Below the pieces are notes generated by a model. It worked only from the letters and a program-made list of their open reading frames with translations, was not told the DNA's origin and did no database searches. Shown piece by piece: positions 33,313 through 45,300 of a stretch of 64,000 nt of DNA; position 1 is the first letter of the stretch, and the number at the start of each line of letters is the position of its first letter. Made by a program: the position numbers and the translations under genes. The stretch covers positions 7,564,001 through 7,628,000 of the forward strand of contig NC_083511.1 of the NCBI RefSeq assembly GCF_032362555.1, in the 5' to 3' direction. This stretch comes from Amyelois transitella. Its lineage: Eukaryota > Arthropoda > Insecta > Lepidoptera > Pyralidae.

Positions 33313-35782
33313 TATTTTACGATGTAACACTATCTACCCGTCACCAATCCAATACAATCAGTACTATTTAATTTTCTCTCACTCAAGAGGGACCTTGTAG
33401 CCTTGTCATTTCGAACCAATATGTTCCACGGAATGGTAAACCAATACGTTGATTCGTGTATTTACTTTACAAAATTTAAGACTAGCAAGTGTATACAAAT
33501 TTAGGAAAACAATTATAGAGTCAATAATAAAACAAACAATATTATTATTAACATAAATTTCATAATTTCTTTGTTTCCGACCTTCATCTTGACCCAAAAT
33601 TATTAATAACCAAACAAACAATTTAAGTCCAATAAAAATATGCCTAATTTTGCAGCACCAATTTCTCCGTTCCCTCACAAGCCCTATAATAAACACCCTC
33701 TTTACCTAAAGCGCCATATTGCTTCTGTTTTGCTTTATAATAGCGCTTGCACAGTACCAATTTAAAAGTAAAGCAGTTTTGTTCGATGAATTTTACAAAA
33801 GTATTTGATCTAAAATTAACATGTATATCTAATAATGAAAACTTTAAGAAGACTTTCTTTACGACTTAAGTCAACAGTGGCGCCAACTGGTGATCACAAA
33901 ACGGTTCAAAAACGCTCTCATTGCTTTGTGTATTCCCGCCTAGTAAAAAATGTTGCGTATTTTTTTTTTAATCTTTATAAACGTTTGACCGGCTTAGTTA
34001 ATTTGTTCATGTTTATTTTATTCGAATTGTCTTGGATTTATGGGTAGTAAATAACTTCTAAATAATTTAAATGTACAAGCGCTATTACATATTACTAATA
34101 CCCACCTTCTTCATTAAGTAAATAAAACTTAATAAATCTATAAATGTAATTATAATAAAAAAAAGTTTATTGATAAGATATATCTACTTAAAATGGCGGG
34201 TAACAAAAAAATCTTAATTGATAAACCCTGTAACTTAGGGGGTGACGACCCAACTAAGAACCGTTTAAGAAATATTACCAATTTTGAATATTGGCAACTT
34301 CTAAATATACTCATTGTACAAGAATTGATTATGGAATAAAGATTTCATATCAATTTGACTCAAAATCAATTTTTTTCATTTATAGCATATTCAATATTGA
34401 TAATACATAACATACTTTAATAAATGTTCATACGTATAAGACAAACAGACATCAAATAATTTCCAGAAAAACTTAAAAATATCCTTACAATATTGCATCA
34501 ATTCCATAGAACGACTATGAAAACACAAATGGAAGAGTAAGGCGGAGTGAGAATAAAAAAATCAATTTCTATGTAATTAATAGAGAATTTTCTGCTCAAT
34601 TAATTCATGATAAATCATCTTGAAATGCTAAATCGGACGAACAAGGTGGGATTCAACCATACTTTACATCTCCTATATTTTAACTTGCCAAATAAAAAAA
34701 CGTTTTCTTTTCATCTAGGACAGTTCCAAACTTAAAATTAATACAAACATAGCTTATGACTGTGGATATTTTATCATAAAGTACGAACATAACAATAAAT
34801 TGAATAATGCAATTATAATATATTTTGATAAAACTATGATATGTGCGTTTATTTCATAATTTTAAATAGAGGAACCACCGTCGATGAATTAGATTTTACA
34901 CAAGTCTCATCCATAACCCAAACTAATCGAATATTCAATACTTAATCTCAAAAACAATATAAACTTTGGCAATACCTTTTAATAATAAAACTAAATAAAA
35001 AGGACTAATACTATGTCTTAATTGTCTTCGATAACCAAAACATCAATTCACATTACATTGAATAGTCACGACAATATATAATGAATGTGCAGAATAGAAT
35101 TGAATTACAGATTTGATTATTTTTTATCAAAGAACATTGAAACTGACAGTATAACGGGAATGGCATTAGAATTTAAATGTATCCTGCGAATGAAACGCAT
35201 TTCTTAATACACATGTAATTACATACTTGAGTTTGAATGTTCTCAGATGAAAAAATAATCCTCTTCTATCCGATACTCAAGCGCGTATATTACTTATTTT
35301 CTACGTATATAAAAGGGTGCAGTTAAAATAACAGTAAATCAAGTTATCATATTACGAAATCTTAATGTGACATTGATTTTTTGCTAACTTTATTACTGCC
35401 CCCGAATGAAATGCAACCAAAATATAGGATCACAGCAAAATATGCAAAAACAAATAAATACGGTCTAAGAAAATTTGGTTACGCTTCTTGCATTACCTTT
35501 TCAGGACATAGTATTTTTTATTGTCTATAAATAATAAAGAAAAACCACTTGTTCTTTACAACGTTACATAACTGTATAACGTTACATAAAAAACAGTTTT
35601 CAACGCTCTCTATTACACTATTGCATTTACTCTGAAATGTGGAGTAACTTGATCTACTGCTATTTGTGTAGGCGGAATGTATTACACATATCGAGCATTG
35701 AAGGAGATGCATTAAGGGGTATCTATTTTTAAAATTTGATGACTTCAGCACGCCCAGGAAAAAGAGTGATTTCTTTCGTCGT
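33313..35782. other. Spacer, no gene seen
   Basis: AT-rich, no credible open frame or RNA gene. Confidence 0.4.
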
Positions 35783-35939
35783 CTCAATAGAGCGCCATCT
35801 AATCAACCGTAGATGCGAATCAAGCGATGATTTATCGACATGTCTCGATTTCAAAAATAGAACCTCTCAATAGAACGCCATCTAGTTAACCGTAGATGCG
35901 AATCAATCGAAGATTTATCGACATATCTCCTTCTTTTGC
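35783..35939. repeat. Tandem pair of a ~64-bp block, 93-bp period
   Basis: 35783-35846 and 35876-35939 both read CTCAATAGA(G/A)CGCCATCT..., CCGTAGATGCGAATCAA and GATTTATCGACAT(G/A)TCTC, with several mismatches between copies. Confidence 0.75.
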
Positions 35940-36971
35940 TAGACGTATACAATATAGGAATACATGTATATGATTATGATAACTAGATCGCGATCCATAC
36001 GCAAGTTACACTTTTAAAATTATTTTTGAATTACTTACTGAATGTATTACAAATATTTTGGTATAGCTTTTATTTTATTAAGTAGTTCAGATAGAAATAT
36101 TTCCCCATTATTTTTATTCACTGATATTTAAAAACTTGCGATTGGATCGTTATTATAATGACAAATACACATTTATAACTACGAACAAACCTTATTTGTA
36201 ATCACTACATATAATCGTAGAAAGATAAAGAGTCTTCTAACATAAGATAGTAAAATAATTTGCTTTAGAAGCTCAAATCTATCATTTTGGTTTTTTTCAC
36301 CCACTTGTTTCACTTATATAACTAAATAGTCACCAAATTAGCACTAAGTAGGCCAATGCCTTAAAATATTATAAAATTAATATGTATAGGTAATAGTAGA
36401 AAATCTTTAATACTTATCATACGATCAAGAGAAAAGCCCAAATTAAATTCTCATAACAGTGGGAATTTAGTACGGTCGTTGTATTTGACTTAACTTTTAA
36501 GCGAATAAATTTATTTATTAGAAAAATATAACCAATCAAATGAAATAATCGTATTAAAGATTATTTTTATTAATAGACGTTGAATAGTATTAAAATAATA
36601 AATTAATTGAAGAGCACACAAGTACAAAATATTGTCCACCATTTATCATTAACATAGGATTTACTCGATTGTACTTGAAAATTTTCAAATTAGGTACTTG
36701 TCCTTCAGTATCACAAATATTCGAACTTACATTGCGGATGCAGGATTTCGTACCTTAAGTAGGTTGATTTTTAATTGACAAAGTAACGCTGCCAAATAAA
36801 AACAGAAGATGTAAAATTACGTATAAGTTTGTATCTGAAAAATAACTTTTCGGTCGCCTACCCAACTGCTAGGAATCATTATAATCCTAGAAAGTAGTAG
36901 TTTCTTGAGCATACGAATCGCTTATAACAGCTTAATATTATAAAAAAAGATGAAGGCAGTATTCCAGCCCC
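35940..36971. other. Spacer, no gene seen
   Basis: AT-rich. Nothing recognised. Confidence 0.4.
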
Positions 36972-37090
36972 CGTAGCATGGCACGCGCGACGCTGTGTTT
37001 ATCGCGCGAAAAACTATCGCTACTGCGCTTTTTATTATGACGTAAAACGGAACTGCGATTATTTCGCGCGAAACGACGTCCCATGCTGCG
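36972..37090. repeat. Palindromic GC-rich element, copy 1
   Basis: About 119 bp with imperfect inverted ends (CGTAGCATGG ... CCATGCTGCG) and inner inverted blocks TCGCGCGAAAAACTATCGC / GCGATTATTTCGCGCGA around CTTTTTATTATGACGT. A second copy lies at 62449-62569. It has no coding capacity. A MITE or other non-autonomous DNA element is the likeliest class. Confidence 0.65.
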
Positions 37091-37884
37091 ACTGGACTAG
37101 TAGGTAGTAGTTACAACTAAATATTGGAAGATTGAGTTCTGCTTCGCTATCGAAAGTGTACTTATTAATTTAGTTGCTTTTTTGTTTAATATGAATTAAA
37201 GTAAAAAGTTTAAATTAATAAATTGAAATTATAACTATAAATAAGAATTACTTAGTTAATAGTTTGGTCAACCTATACCTTAATCATCTAACTATAATTT
37301 TATTTTGTCATAGTAGTTTGCCATCAAATTAATATTTATATGAGGAGAATTAAAGTATTATATGGTCCTACATCGACTTGTAGTTGATATATCAGGTACT
37401 AAGAGAATGAAAGGGCATAGTATGTGAACTACTTTTAAATACACCTACACTTACGATTTTTGGCACATTTTCGGTACGAAACCCCAAAAAAATTAAATAA
37501 TTTTACTAAAAAGTAAAATTAACAAATCCGTTATGACCTCGGTCTATAATTTTAAGGTCAAAAACCTAACTTATAACCTATAAAAGATTGTCAATTTGGA
37601 CGAAGTTAGGAATTATTAAATATTTTCCAACATGGTTATAAAGAGGGTATGTAAAGTACCCGTCAGAAAAATAAAATTTCTTAATTTTAGGGTTTTTACC
37701 GATAACAGTAAAAAACTAATTAAAAAAACTTTAGTTTCCTGTAATAAAAATAATTTTTGTACTTCGTTCCGAACCACGTGTTAAGATTAGTATATATTCT
37801 ATGATCCCATCAGTTTTGTATGTAATGATTTTCAATTAAAGCCGGAAAATTACGCACCGATCAAGTTGGGGGTTTCTGTGGGAA
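37091..37884. other. Spacer, no gene seen
   Basis: AT-rich, nothing recognised. Confidence 0.4.
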
Positions 37885-38216
37885 TATACAGAGTGTCCGT
37901 TATAACGCGTTTCATAATTGTAAGAAAAATTAAACCATGAACTCGCTAAACAATTACAATACAAAAAAAAATACAAATTACTGTGTAGTTCAAAAGATAA
38001 AAATAATCAAAATAGAGCACAATGTCTGGACACCATGCGCTCGCAACACGCATCCAGCGAGACACCGCCACACTGACACCTCTTCGTTTCAAGTCAGTTT
38101 TTGTAGATTTATTAAATAAAATTTTAACCCCATTTTTTTCTTATGATTTGAAAGGAGAATCAGATACTAAGTGCTCCTTTTCAATATGCATCGCTATTTA
38201 CCGGACACCCTGTATA
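37885..38216. mobile_element. MITE-like element with TATACAG(A/G)GTGTCCG ends
   Basis: The left end TATACAGAGTGTCCGTTAT and right end complement TATACAGGGTGTCCGGTAA are inverted and frame 332 bp without a gene. Ends of the form TATACAGGGTGTCC are frequent in insect MITEs. The target duplication is not clear. Confidence 0.55.
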
Positions 38217-38364
38217 TAGTGTCGCAATTAATGTTTATGCAGTATCAGACATGAACTAATAATCATTCCTAATTTTCACATAATTCTAACTGTCGAGTTA
38301 TTTAAAATACACAAAATAAAAAAACCGGTAACACCCCACAATATAACTGTTTTTGCACGATGTA

Positions 38365-39685
38365 CTACTCTGTCAAGAAAGTAGCAGGAAAAGATCAATA
38401 ATACACAAACTGTTTGTTATTCATCCAAATTTATTTTATCACCTTCAAAATATGCTCCTTTAGAAACGATACACTTACGCCAACGAATAATCCAATCATC
38501 AAAACATTTTTTAAACGCTGTTTCCGGAATTGAGGTCAGTTCTCGCCGCGAATTCTCTTTTATGTCTTCTACCGATTGAAAACGGGTGCCACGAAGTGGT
38601 AATTTGAGTTTAGGAAAAAGAAAAAAGTCGGCTGGAGCCATATCTGGTGAATATGGTGGTTGCTCGATGGTATTTGTTGAGTGTTTGGTTAAAAATTCGT
38701 TCACAATGATGGCCTTGTGCGAAGGTGCATTATCATGGTGCAAAATCCAAGAATTTTCTTTCCACAAATCTGGCCTTTTTCGTCGGATTTGCTCTCTTAA
38801 ACGCCGCATAACACTCAAATAATATTCCTTATTTACCGTTTGACCTTCCGGCAAGAATTCCGAGTGCACAACACCGCGATAGTCAAAGAAAACAGTCAAC
38901 ATGACTTTGACTTTTGAACGACTTTGGCGTGGTTTTTTCGGTTTCGGTTCAGTTGGAAGGCGCCACTCCGAAGCTTGTTGACTAGTTTGCATGTCAAACT
39001 CGTAAACCCACGTCTCGTCACCAGTAACAATGCGTTTCATGAATGTTGGGTCGGAATTGACTCGTTCTAGCATGTCCTCAGCGAATCTCATGCGATTGAG
39101 TTTTTGAAAAAAATTCAGGTCTTTTGGGACTAGCCGAGCGGCAACATGTTTCATACCCAAATTATTAGTTAAAATGGTACGGATCGACTCGTGAGATACA
39201 GAAAGTTCGGTGGCTATCTCTCTCAAAGTTGAATGAGGATTTTCAGTCACTATTTCCTTCACTTTTGCGATGTTAACTTCAGTTGCAGACGTTGATGGCC
39301 TACCAGAGCGAGGCAAATCTTCCATCACATCTCGACCGCTTTTGAACGCTTTGTACCACTCATAAGCACGAGTTTTTGATAAAGTCGATTCACCGTAAGC
39401 CTTCTGTAACATTTTCAGTGACTCCGAACACGATATTCCATTGGCAATGCAAAATTTAAGACAAACTCTTTGTTCGATGTTTTTATCCATTATGAAATTA
39501 GCAATACACACTAGATATGATATAACTAAAAATAGCACTGTATTTAATGTAAACAACAGATGCAACTCAAACTCCGCGCCAAAATGGAAAACAGTTGTGC
39601 CAATCTAACAACAACAAAAAAAACAAAAATTTGAGTTTGGAACCATAAATAAATAATCCATTCCCGATACTTTTCTGACTGAATG
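38365..39685 (-). mobile_element. mariner DNA transposon, 1.3 kb
   Basis: Imperfect terminal inverted repeats of about 25 bp (left CTACTCTGTCAAGAAAGTAG, right complement CATTCAGTCAGAAAAGTATC) sit directly inside TA dinucleotides at 38363-38364 and 39686-39687. Length, TA target and one transposase gene fit Tc1/mariner. Confidence 0.8.
38417..39490 (-). CDS. mariner transposase, DD34D
   Basis: 357 residues, fully open and close to the usual ~345-350. The start MDKNIEQRVCLKFC is preferred over an upstream in-frame Met that would add 25 hydrophobic residues lying outside normal mariner proteins. The N-terminal part is the paired-like helix-turn-helix DNA-binding region (KTRAYEWYKAFKSGR, LPRSGRPS linker, then LREIATELSVSHESIRTIL). 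The catalytic acidic residues are in TGDETWVYEF, LHHDNAPSH and YSPDMAPADFFLFP. The spacing from the second to the third Asp is 34, giving DD34D. WVYEFD and the closing YFEG motif are present. The enzyme would cut and paste this element at TA sites. Whether it is active cannot be seen, but nothing obvious is broken. Confidence 0.9.
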   Translation of the reverse strand: MDKNIEQRVCLKFCIANGISCSESLKMLQKAYGESTLSKTRAYEWYKAFKSGRDVMEDLPRSGRPSTSATEVNIAKVKEIVTENPHSTLREIATELSVSHESIRTILTNNLGMKHVAARLVPKDLNFFQKLNRMRFAEDMLERVNSDPTFMKRIVTGDETWVYEFDMQTSQQASEWRLPTEPKPKKPRQSRSKVKVMLTVFFDYRGVVHSEFLPEGQTVNKEYYLSVMRRLREQIRRKRPDLWKENSWILHHDNAPSHKAIIVNEFLTKHSTNTIEQPPYSPDMAPADFFLFPKLKLPLRGTRFQSVEDIKENSRRELTSIPETAFKKCFDDWIIRWRKCIVSKGAYFEGDKINLDE

Positions 39686-42385
39686 TACTTTCAGCTTGTA
39701 AGCAGTTATCGTTCTAAAACGCTTAAATTTGTTACAAAACTGTGAAAAACATAGCAAAATACTGAGCACATAGAGATAAAATGAATATAAATGGGCGTAT
39801 CTATTGAGGGAAACTGAACTTTACAGCGAAGAAGGAAGCTTATGATATATTTTCACGACATCCAAACGGCTACGACATCAAACCTTATACTAAAGGCTAG
39901 AATTGTATTCTCACCTGGAAACCCCGAAAGAGGTTATAAGCATGTAATAAGCTCGATGGAAATCGACATATCCAAAAGGATTTTTGCCCCCTGCGATAAT
40001 GCACCAAAGTACAGTTTTGACCATAGTGTCAATCCATATTCTATGCTCCTAACTGTGCCTATAAGAACGTGCACGCTATCAGCTTCATAAAGCTGCAATT
40101 GCTGTAATTATTTTGACTGACAATTGCCAAACGGTCAAACTCACCAAAACATCGAGCAATCAAAACAACCCTTTGGTCATTTCAATAATTTAACTCGATG
40201 GGTTTAACTAGGCCAAAGTGAGCGACTCGTTATAATTGTCTCAAACAACGTCTTAACCGTTAATAAATATCAATAGAAAATACCTTAAGATGGCTAATAA
40301 AATTTGACTAATAAGCCAAATAACAAATTTAAATGCCAATTGGGTTATTTATAAATTTTGTTTTCTATCTAATTTCTAAGTCAAATTTGATAAATTTGGA
40401 TTTTATCGATTAAACGAACTATCGAATCAGTTCCATCTATTTTCGATTCCTACCGAAATAAGGCCTGATGCATAACAGCCGAAAGCAGTCAGTTACACAC
40501 TGTTGAAATTGCGGGACAACATTTATAAGCAAACAGTGAATAAACGTGTATAGTAAAGCTCACTACCTATATACAAACATCGCAAGGGACGGTAACAATG
40601 TGTGTAACGCACTCGCTTGGGACCCAGCATCTATTAGTCTTTATTTTTACAAATTTATTGTGCTGCCAATTATTTTTATACATGAGAATTTGATTCTCTT
40701 AACGTCTGAAAAGTCTAGACTTAACGAAACTATATATTCGTTATTACAAGCCATACAAAAGATATTCCTATCTAAATGGTAAATCCTTGTAATAGATTTT
40801 CCTTTCGGACCTGACCAGGCACAACTATGAAGTATATATTGATATTAAATATTTAATCACAACTAGCAATCCACAGCCTAGATAAACTCTGGCACTACTC
40901 TCAAATTCTGATCAGGCGTTCCACCAACGATATGTCATAAGGCGAATAGTACGTCTTATTGTCGCAAGATGGCGCAGCGATGCCACTTAATCTGCCATGA
41001 GAGGTTTTCCTTAGATGAAAAACACTTACGAATAGCAAAATGTTTTGACGCATCATATATGTGTACGCACCTCTATAGCGACAAAACAAACGGCTTTAGT
41101 TGTATGATGACATAAACCCTTTACTCGCCTTTATATTGAAAAATTTAAACATATTTACTGTACTTATTTGTACAACAAGAAATTGACACGATACTTAAGT
41201 TTTACTTCCTGTAAATAGTAGATTTTTTTTGACACTTCTTAAACAAGTATTTATATTTTACAATTGACAATAAGAATCATTAGTGCCTACGAATTTCGAA
41301 GAAAATATTTGGCACTTTTGTACCATAATTATTTTTACTTAAAAATTCGATCAGTTATTGTTAAGATTATTGTATAAATTTTAATAATACTTACGCACTT
41401 AATTACTTATAATAATGAAATATCGTTCCAAATAAACGAACCAGCAATCATTATATTTATTTTCAAAAATTTGGAAAATGATTGTCAGTTTTTTAACGAA
41501 TTAATCAATATGTTGCCACATACATCGTTATAAATTTTAAAATACGAATAAATGTAATATGTAATCAATGAAATAAAAAGATATCACTTACAACAATTTA
41601 AAAGATCCGAAATAGTTTTCGGAACTTCCACTCTTTTAACTATGACTATTAATGGAATGTTTAAAATGCAAAAGTAGTCACAAAACTTATTTTATCTTCT
41701 GTTTGTGTTTTTAATTATTTTTATGATTTTTTTGTTTTTTTTCTTTTTCTTTATTGGACAACATTTAAACTCTTATCTATTGACGGACGCATAGTCAATA
41801 CATCAATGTAACGTTTAGTATGCAACCAGAAAAAAAAATACGTCTTATATAATACCATAATACAATTAGGAGACAATAAATATTATACATTATAATAAGG
41901 ATACATACATATCTATTAAAACATTCAAAGTGAAATGTGTGTTACTTAGTTTTTACGACCAGCATTAATACTAACGAACTTTGATAATGCTTATATTCCG
42001 TCTCTTTCTATCTTTGAAGTTAAATGAAGCCTATCACTTTCTATCACTCAAATTAATTTCAAAGAAAGAGCTAGGGAGAGACGCTGTTTTCTTTTTACGT
42101 TCGTGAATAAGGAGACTATCCTATTACGAACTCATTAATTTTACAATGTTTCTTTGAAGTTAATTGAAGTGTTTGACATATTTTAATTCCTTTCCCTTTC
42201 TTCACTTCAATTAACCTCAATGAAAAGGGCAAAAAAGAGGTATATTGTATTTTCATTTCTAACGTGTGAGTAAGAGTATAATCTACTACGAACAGAATTA
42301 TAGGCCATGTTCATGATAATTATAAATAATGGCATCGACCGACTTAGTGCCAAGGGCAGCGGCAGACCCACCATATCCGGATGCA
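39686..42385. other. Gene-poor spacer and 3' flank of N4BP2
   Basis: AT-rich. Two neighbouring imperfect inverted repeats based on TCTTTGAAGTTAA / TTAATTTCAAAGAAAGAG (about 41999-42080 and 42148-42225) may be a small foldback element. No other gene was recognised. Confidence 0.4.
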
Positions 42386-45300
42386 TCAGATTTGCACCTG
42401 ATAGGTCAGCTTGTTGTCGGCGGTGACGCGTGCGCATAGCAGACCGGGGTTTCTTTCCCTGCAACTGAAATTGAATAAACACATGATTATGACAATTTCT
42501 TACATACGGTGATAGAAAAGATAATGACAAAACATGTACGGCCATAGGCGTCAAGGCTGACTTTTCCACCAAACTTTCCATTGCCACCTGCCACTATCTC
42601 TGTCCCTCTTATAAACCTAACTATATGTATAATTTAATTAGATTCGGCACTGTTTTTGTCTTAAAATATTTTGCTGCTTTTATGCCAAAATAGAAATAGA
42701 AAAAAAAATATATATTAACTGATCGTATTCGTAACCTTCGAGTATTTTAACTTTAACCGTAATCTTGATATAATATAATATGTGTGTGAGAGAGTTCTTG
42801 TTTAAACCAAATCTATCTCATTCCACCTGATTTGGCTCAATTTTTTTTAATCAATATACACTTACAGCAATCCCCGTTCCATAAGGCGCTTCTTCACGGC
42901 GGGTTTGATCCTTGGCCCGCCCTGGCTATGAAGGCCCCTACCGGTGATGAAGAACAGCATATGTTGCCTCGGGCCCCTGCCAACAAACATAACAGTAAGA
43001 ATTGTACTTCTTGTACTGTAAGAAGTGTCTTTAAAATTATTGAAAAACGAGGTATTCATGTTATTATAGATTATTCTCAGGCATCGTTTTCTGCTAAATC
43101 TCTGCCGTCAACAATTCACATCGCTCACAACGACTAGTTCCCCCCAGAAGAATTACTAGCACCAAAGGCCTCGACTGTTTTTAAGTCAAGAAATGATTCA
43201 AATTTAGAAAAAATAACAAACTTTTACTATCTTTGCGCTTTGGAAGCGATGGTTAAATTAATAATTATAAAGTAAATGATACCATACATACATACACGTC
43301 TATATCCCATGCGGAGTAGACAGAGCCAACAGTCTTGAAAAAGACTGAAAGGCCATGTTCAGCTCTACGGCTTTATGATGCAATTTAATAAGTGATACCT
43401 TTTATCCTACACTGATAAATAAAGAAACTGTACTGATCAAGATTTACCTGTTCGCAGCTTGCAGCTCCTTCAGCTTATTGATGTGGGAATCAAGGAATAA
43501 ATCCATGGATTCCAACGCTTCACCCACGCGTAGGTAATGTAGGTCGATCGTAGCGTTGTTAGGGGACTTTAAAGCGTGAACCTGTTAATAAATAATAAAT
43601 AAAAAATATAAATATTGAGTACTAGTTGTTTCCCCTAGAACGGTTTATAAATTCTTGTATGTAAGCCATGGGCAAGCCGTTATAAACGATTGTATTCAAT
43701 CGAATTAGTATTTGAATAATTTCCCGGGAATAAGACCGGTGGATACTAAACCTTGTGTTGTCTGCATTAGCTGGTACCCCCTACTTCGCTCGCAAATCAT
43801 GTGGAGTAGTTAGCATTGCGTTTAAACTACGTTTACCAACAATAATAAAAAAAGCCGTGTGGTTCCCGGCACCAATAAAAAGAAGAATAGGACCACTCCA
43901 TGTCTTTCCCATGGATGTCGTAAAAGGCGACTAAGGGATAGGCTTACAAACTTGAGATTCTTTTTTAGGCGACGGGCTAGCAATCTGTCACTATTTGAAT
44001 CTCAATTCTATCATTAAGCCAAATAGCTGAACGTGGCCTTTCAGTCTTTTCAAGACTGTTGGCTTTGTCTACCCCATAAGGGATATAGACGTGATGATAT
44101 GTATAAAAAAGCGTAATAAGTACAGGGATAGAGTTTAGCATTTAATTATGGTCGCTGGACTGGGTTCGACTGGTAGTAATAGATTCCCTAACAATACTTA
44201 TATTGCCAAAATTAACTAAGAGAAAAACATTTATTTCTAGATATATTTTTGTGTAAATAGTCTCTGCCTGCCCCAGTGGGAGCCAGGCGTGATGTTATTA
44301 ATGTGTTTTCTGAGCGAAGTCCGCAGCTGCTAATGATTTTGATTCTTTATCAATCTTGAACATTATGTTTTTATTACATGAACTATTCTAAAGATATATC
44401 AATCACGTTCACCAATCGATAAACGTCATGCTATGAAGTGGATACTTTTTTTTTGTAAATTAGGGATTTCCCCTACTTTTAACGGCAGTTTTTTATGTTT
44501 AATGGATAATGGAAAAGGTTTTATGACAAACATCACTCCCGGGCCGCTCTCCACAGGACGTTACCAGGACTAACGTCATCGCATTTGTAATTTGATTTTT
44601 TTAACTCACAAAATTGACACATTATACTTAATAAGAGTAGTTTTTTACTGGACACACACGGGCGCAAATAAAGTTTAGTCAATTATATTAGTCTAGTAAC
44701 CAACATAGCATTTGCACAGTTTTTATGCGATATCTGATATATGTCGTTAAAAAGCCAGTTGTTGCGTCGCATTTCGGTTATTCCCCGTATGCTTATCAAT
44801 TGAAGTTTCCTCTTTGTATAATGCGTTCGTAGAATAGATATAACACGCGTGAAGTAATACTCAGAAAAAGCCTGTTTAATCTTAATCTGTTTTTGTAACT
44901 AATTTTTAATTTAAAATAACACAGGAAAGTCTTTTGCGCTATCATTAAACAGTTATTTTATTAAGTAACAGAAGTGCAGTTCTTATAATAAAAATTACGG
45001 TTGTTACATTAATAATATATTTATATTATACTAGCGACCCGCCCCGGCTTCGCACGGGTGCAAAATTCGGAAAAAATTATACATAAAAACCTTCCTCTTG
45101 AATCACTCTACCTGTTACAAAAAACCGCATCAAAATCCGTTGCGTAATTTTAAAGATTTAAGCATACAGACAAACAGACTAAAATAGCGACTTTGTTTTA
45201 TACTATGTAGTGATTGATTTCACTATTTATGACTTGTATAAAATATAAATGAACAAGGCTATCTGTCTGTGACACGTTCAAGGCTAAACCGCTGCACCGA

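Noticed and set aside
35783-35939. A CRISPR-like repeat array
   Set aside because: Only two imperfect copies, in a eukaryotic genome.
42207-42587. 126-codon minus-strand frame as an independent gene
   Set aside because: It contains the last N4BP2 exon in a different frame. The spliced frame gives the expected Smr end.
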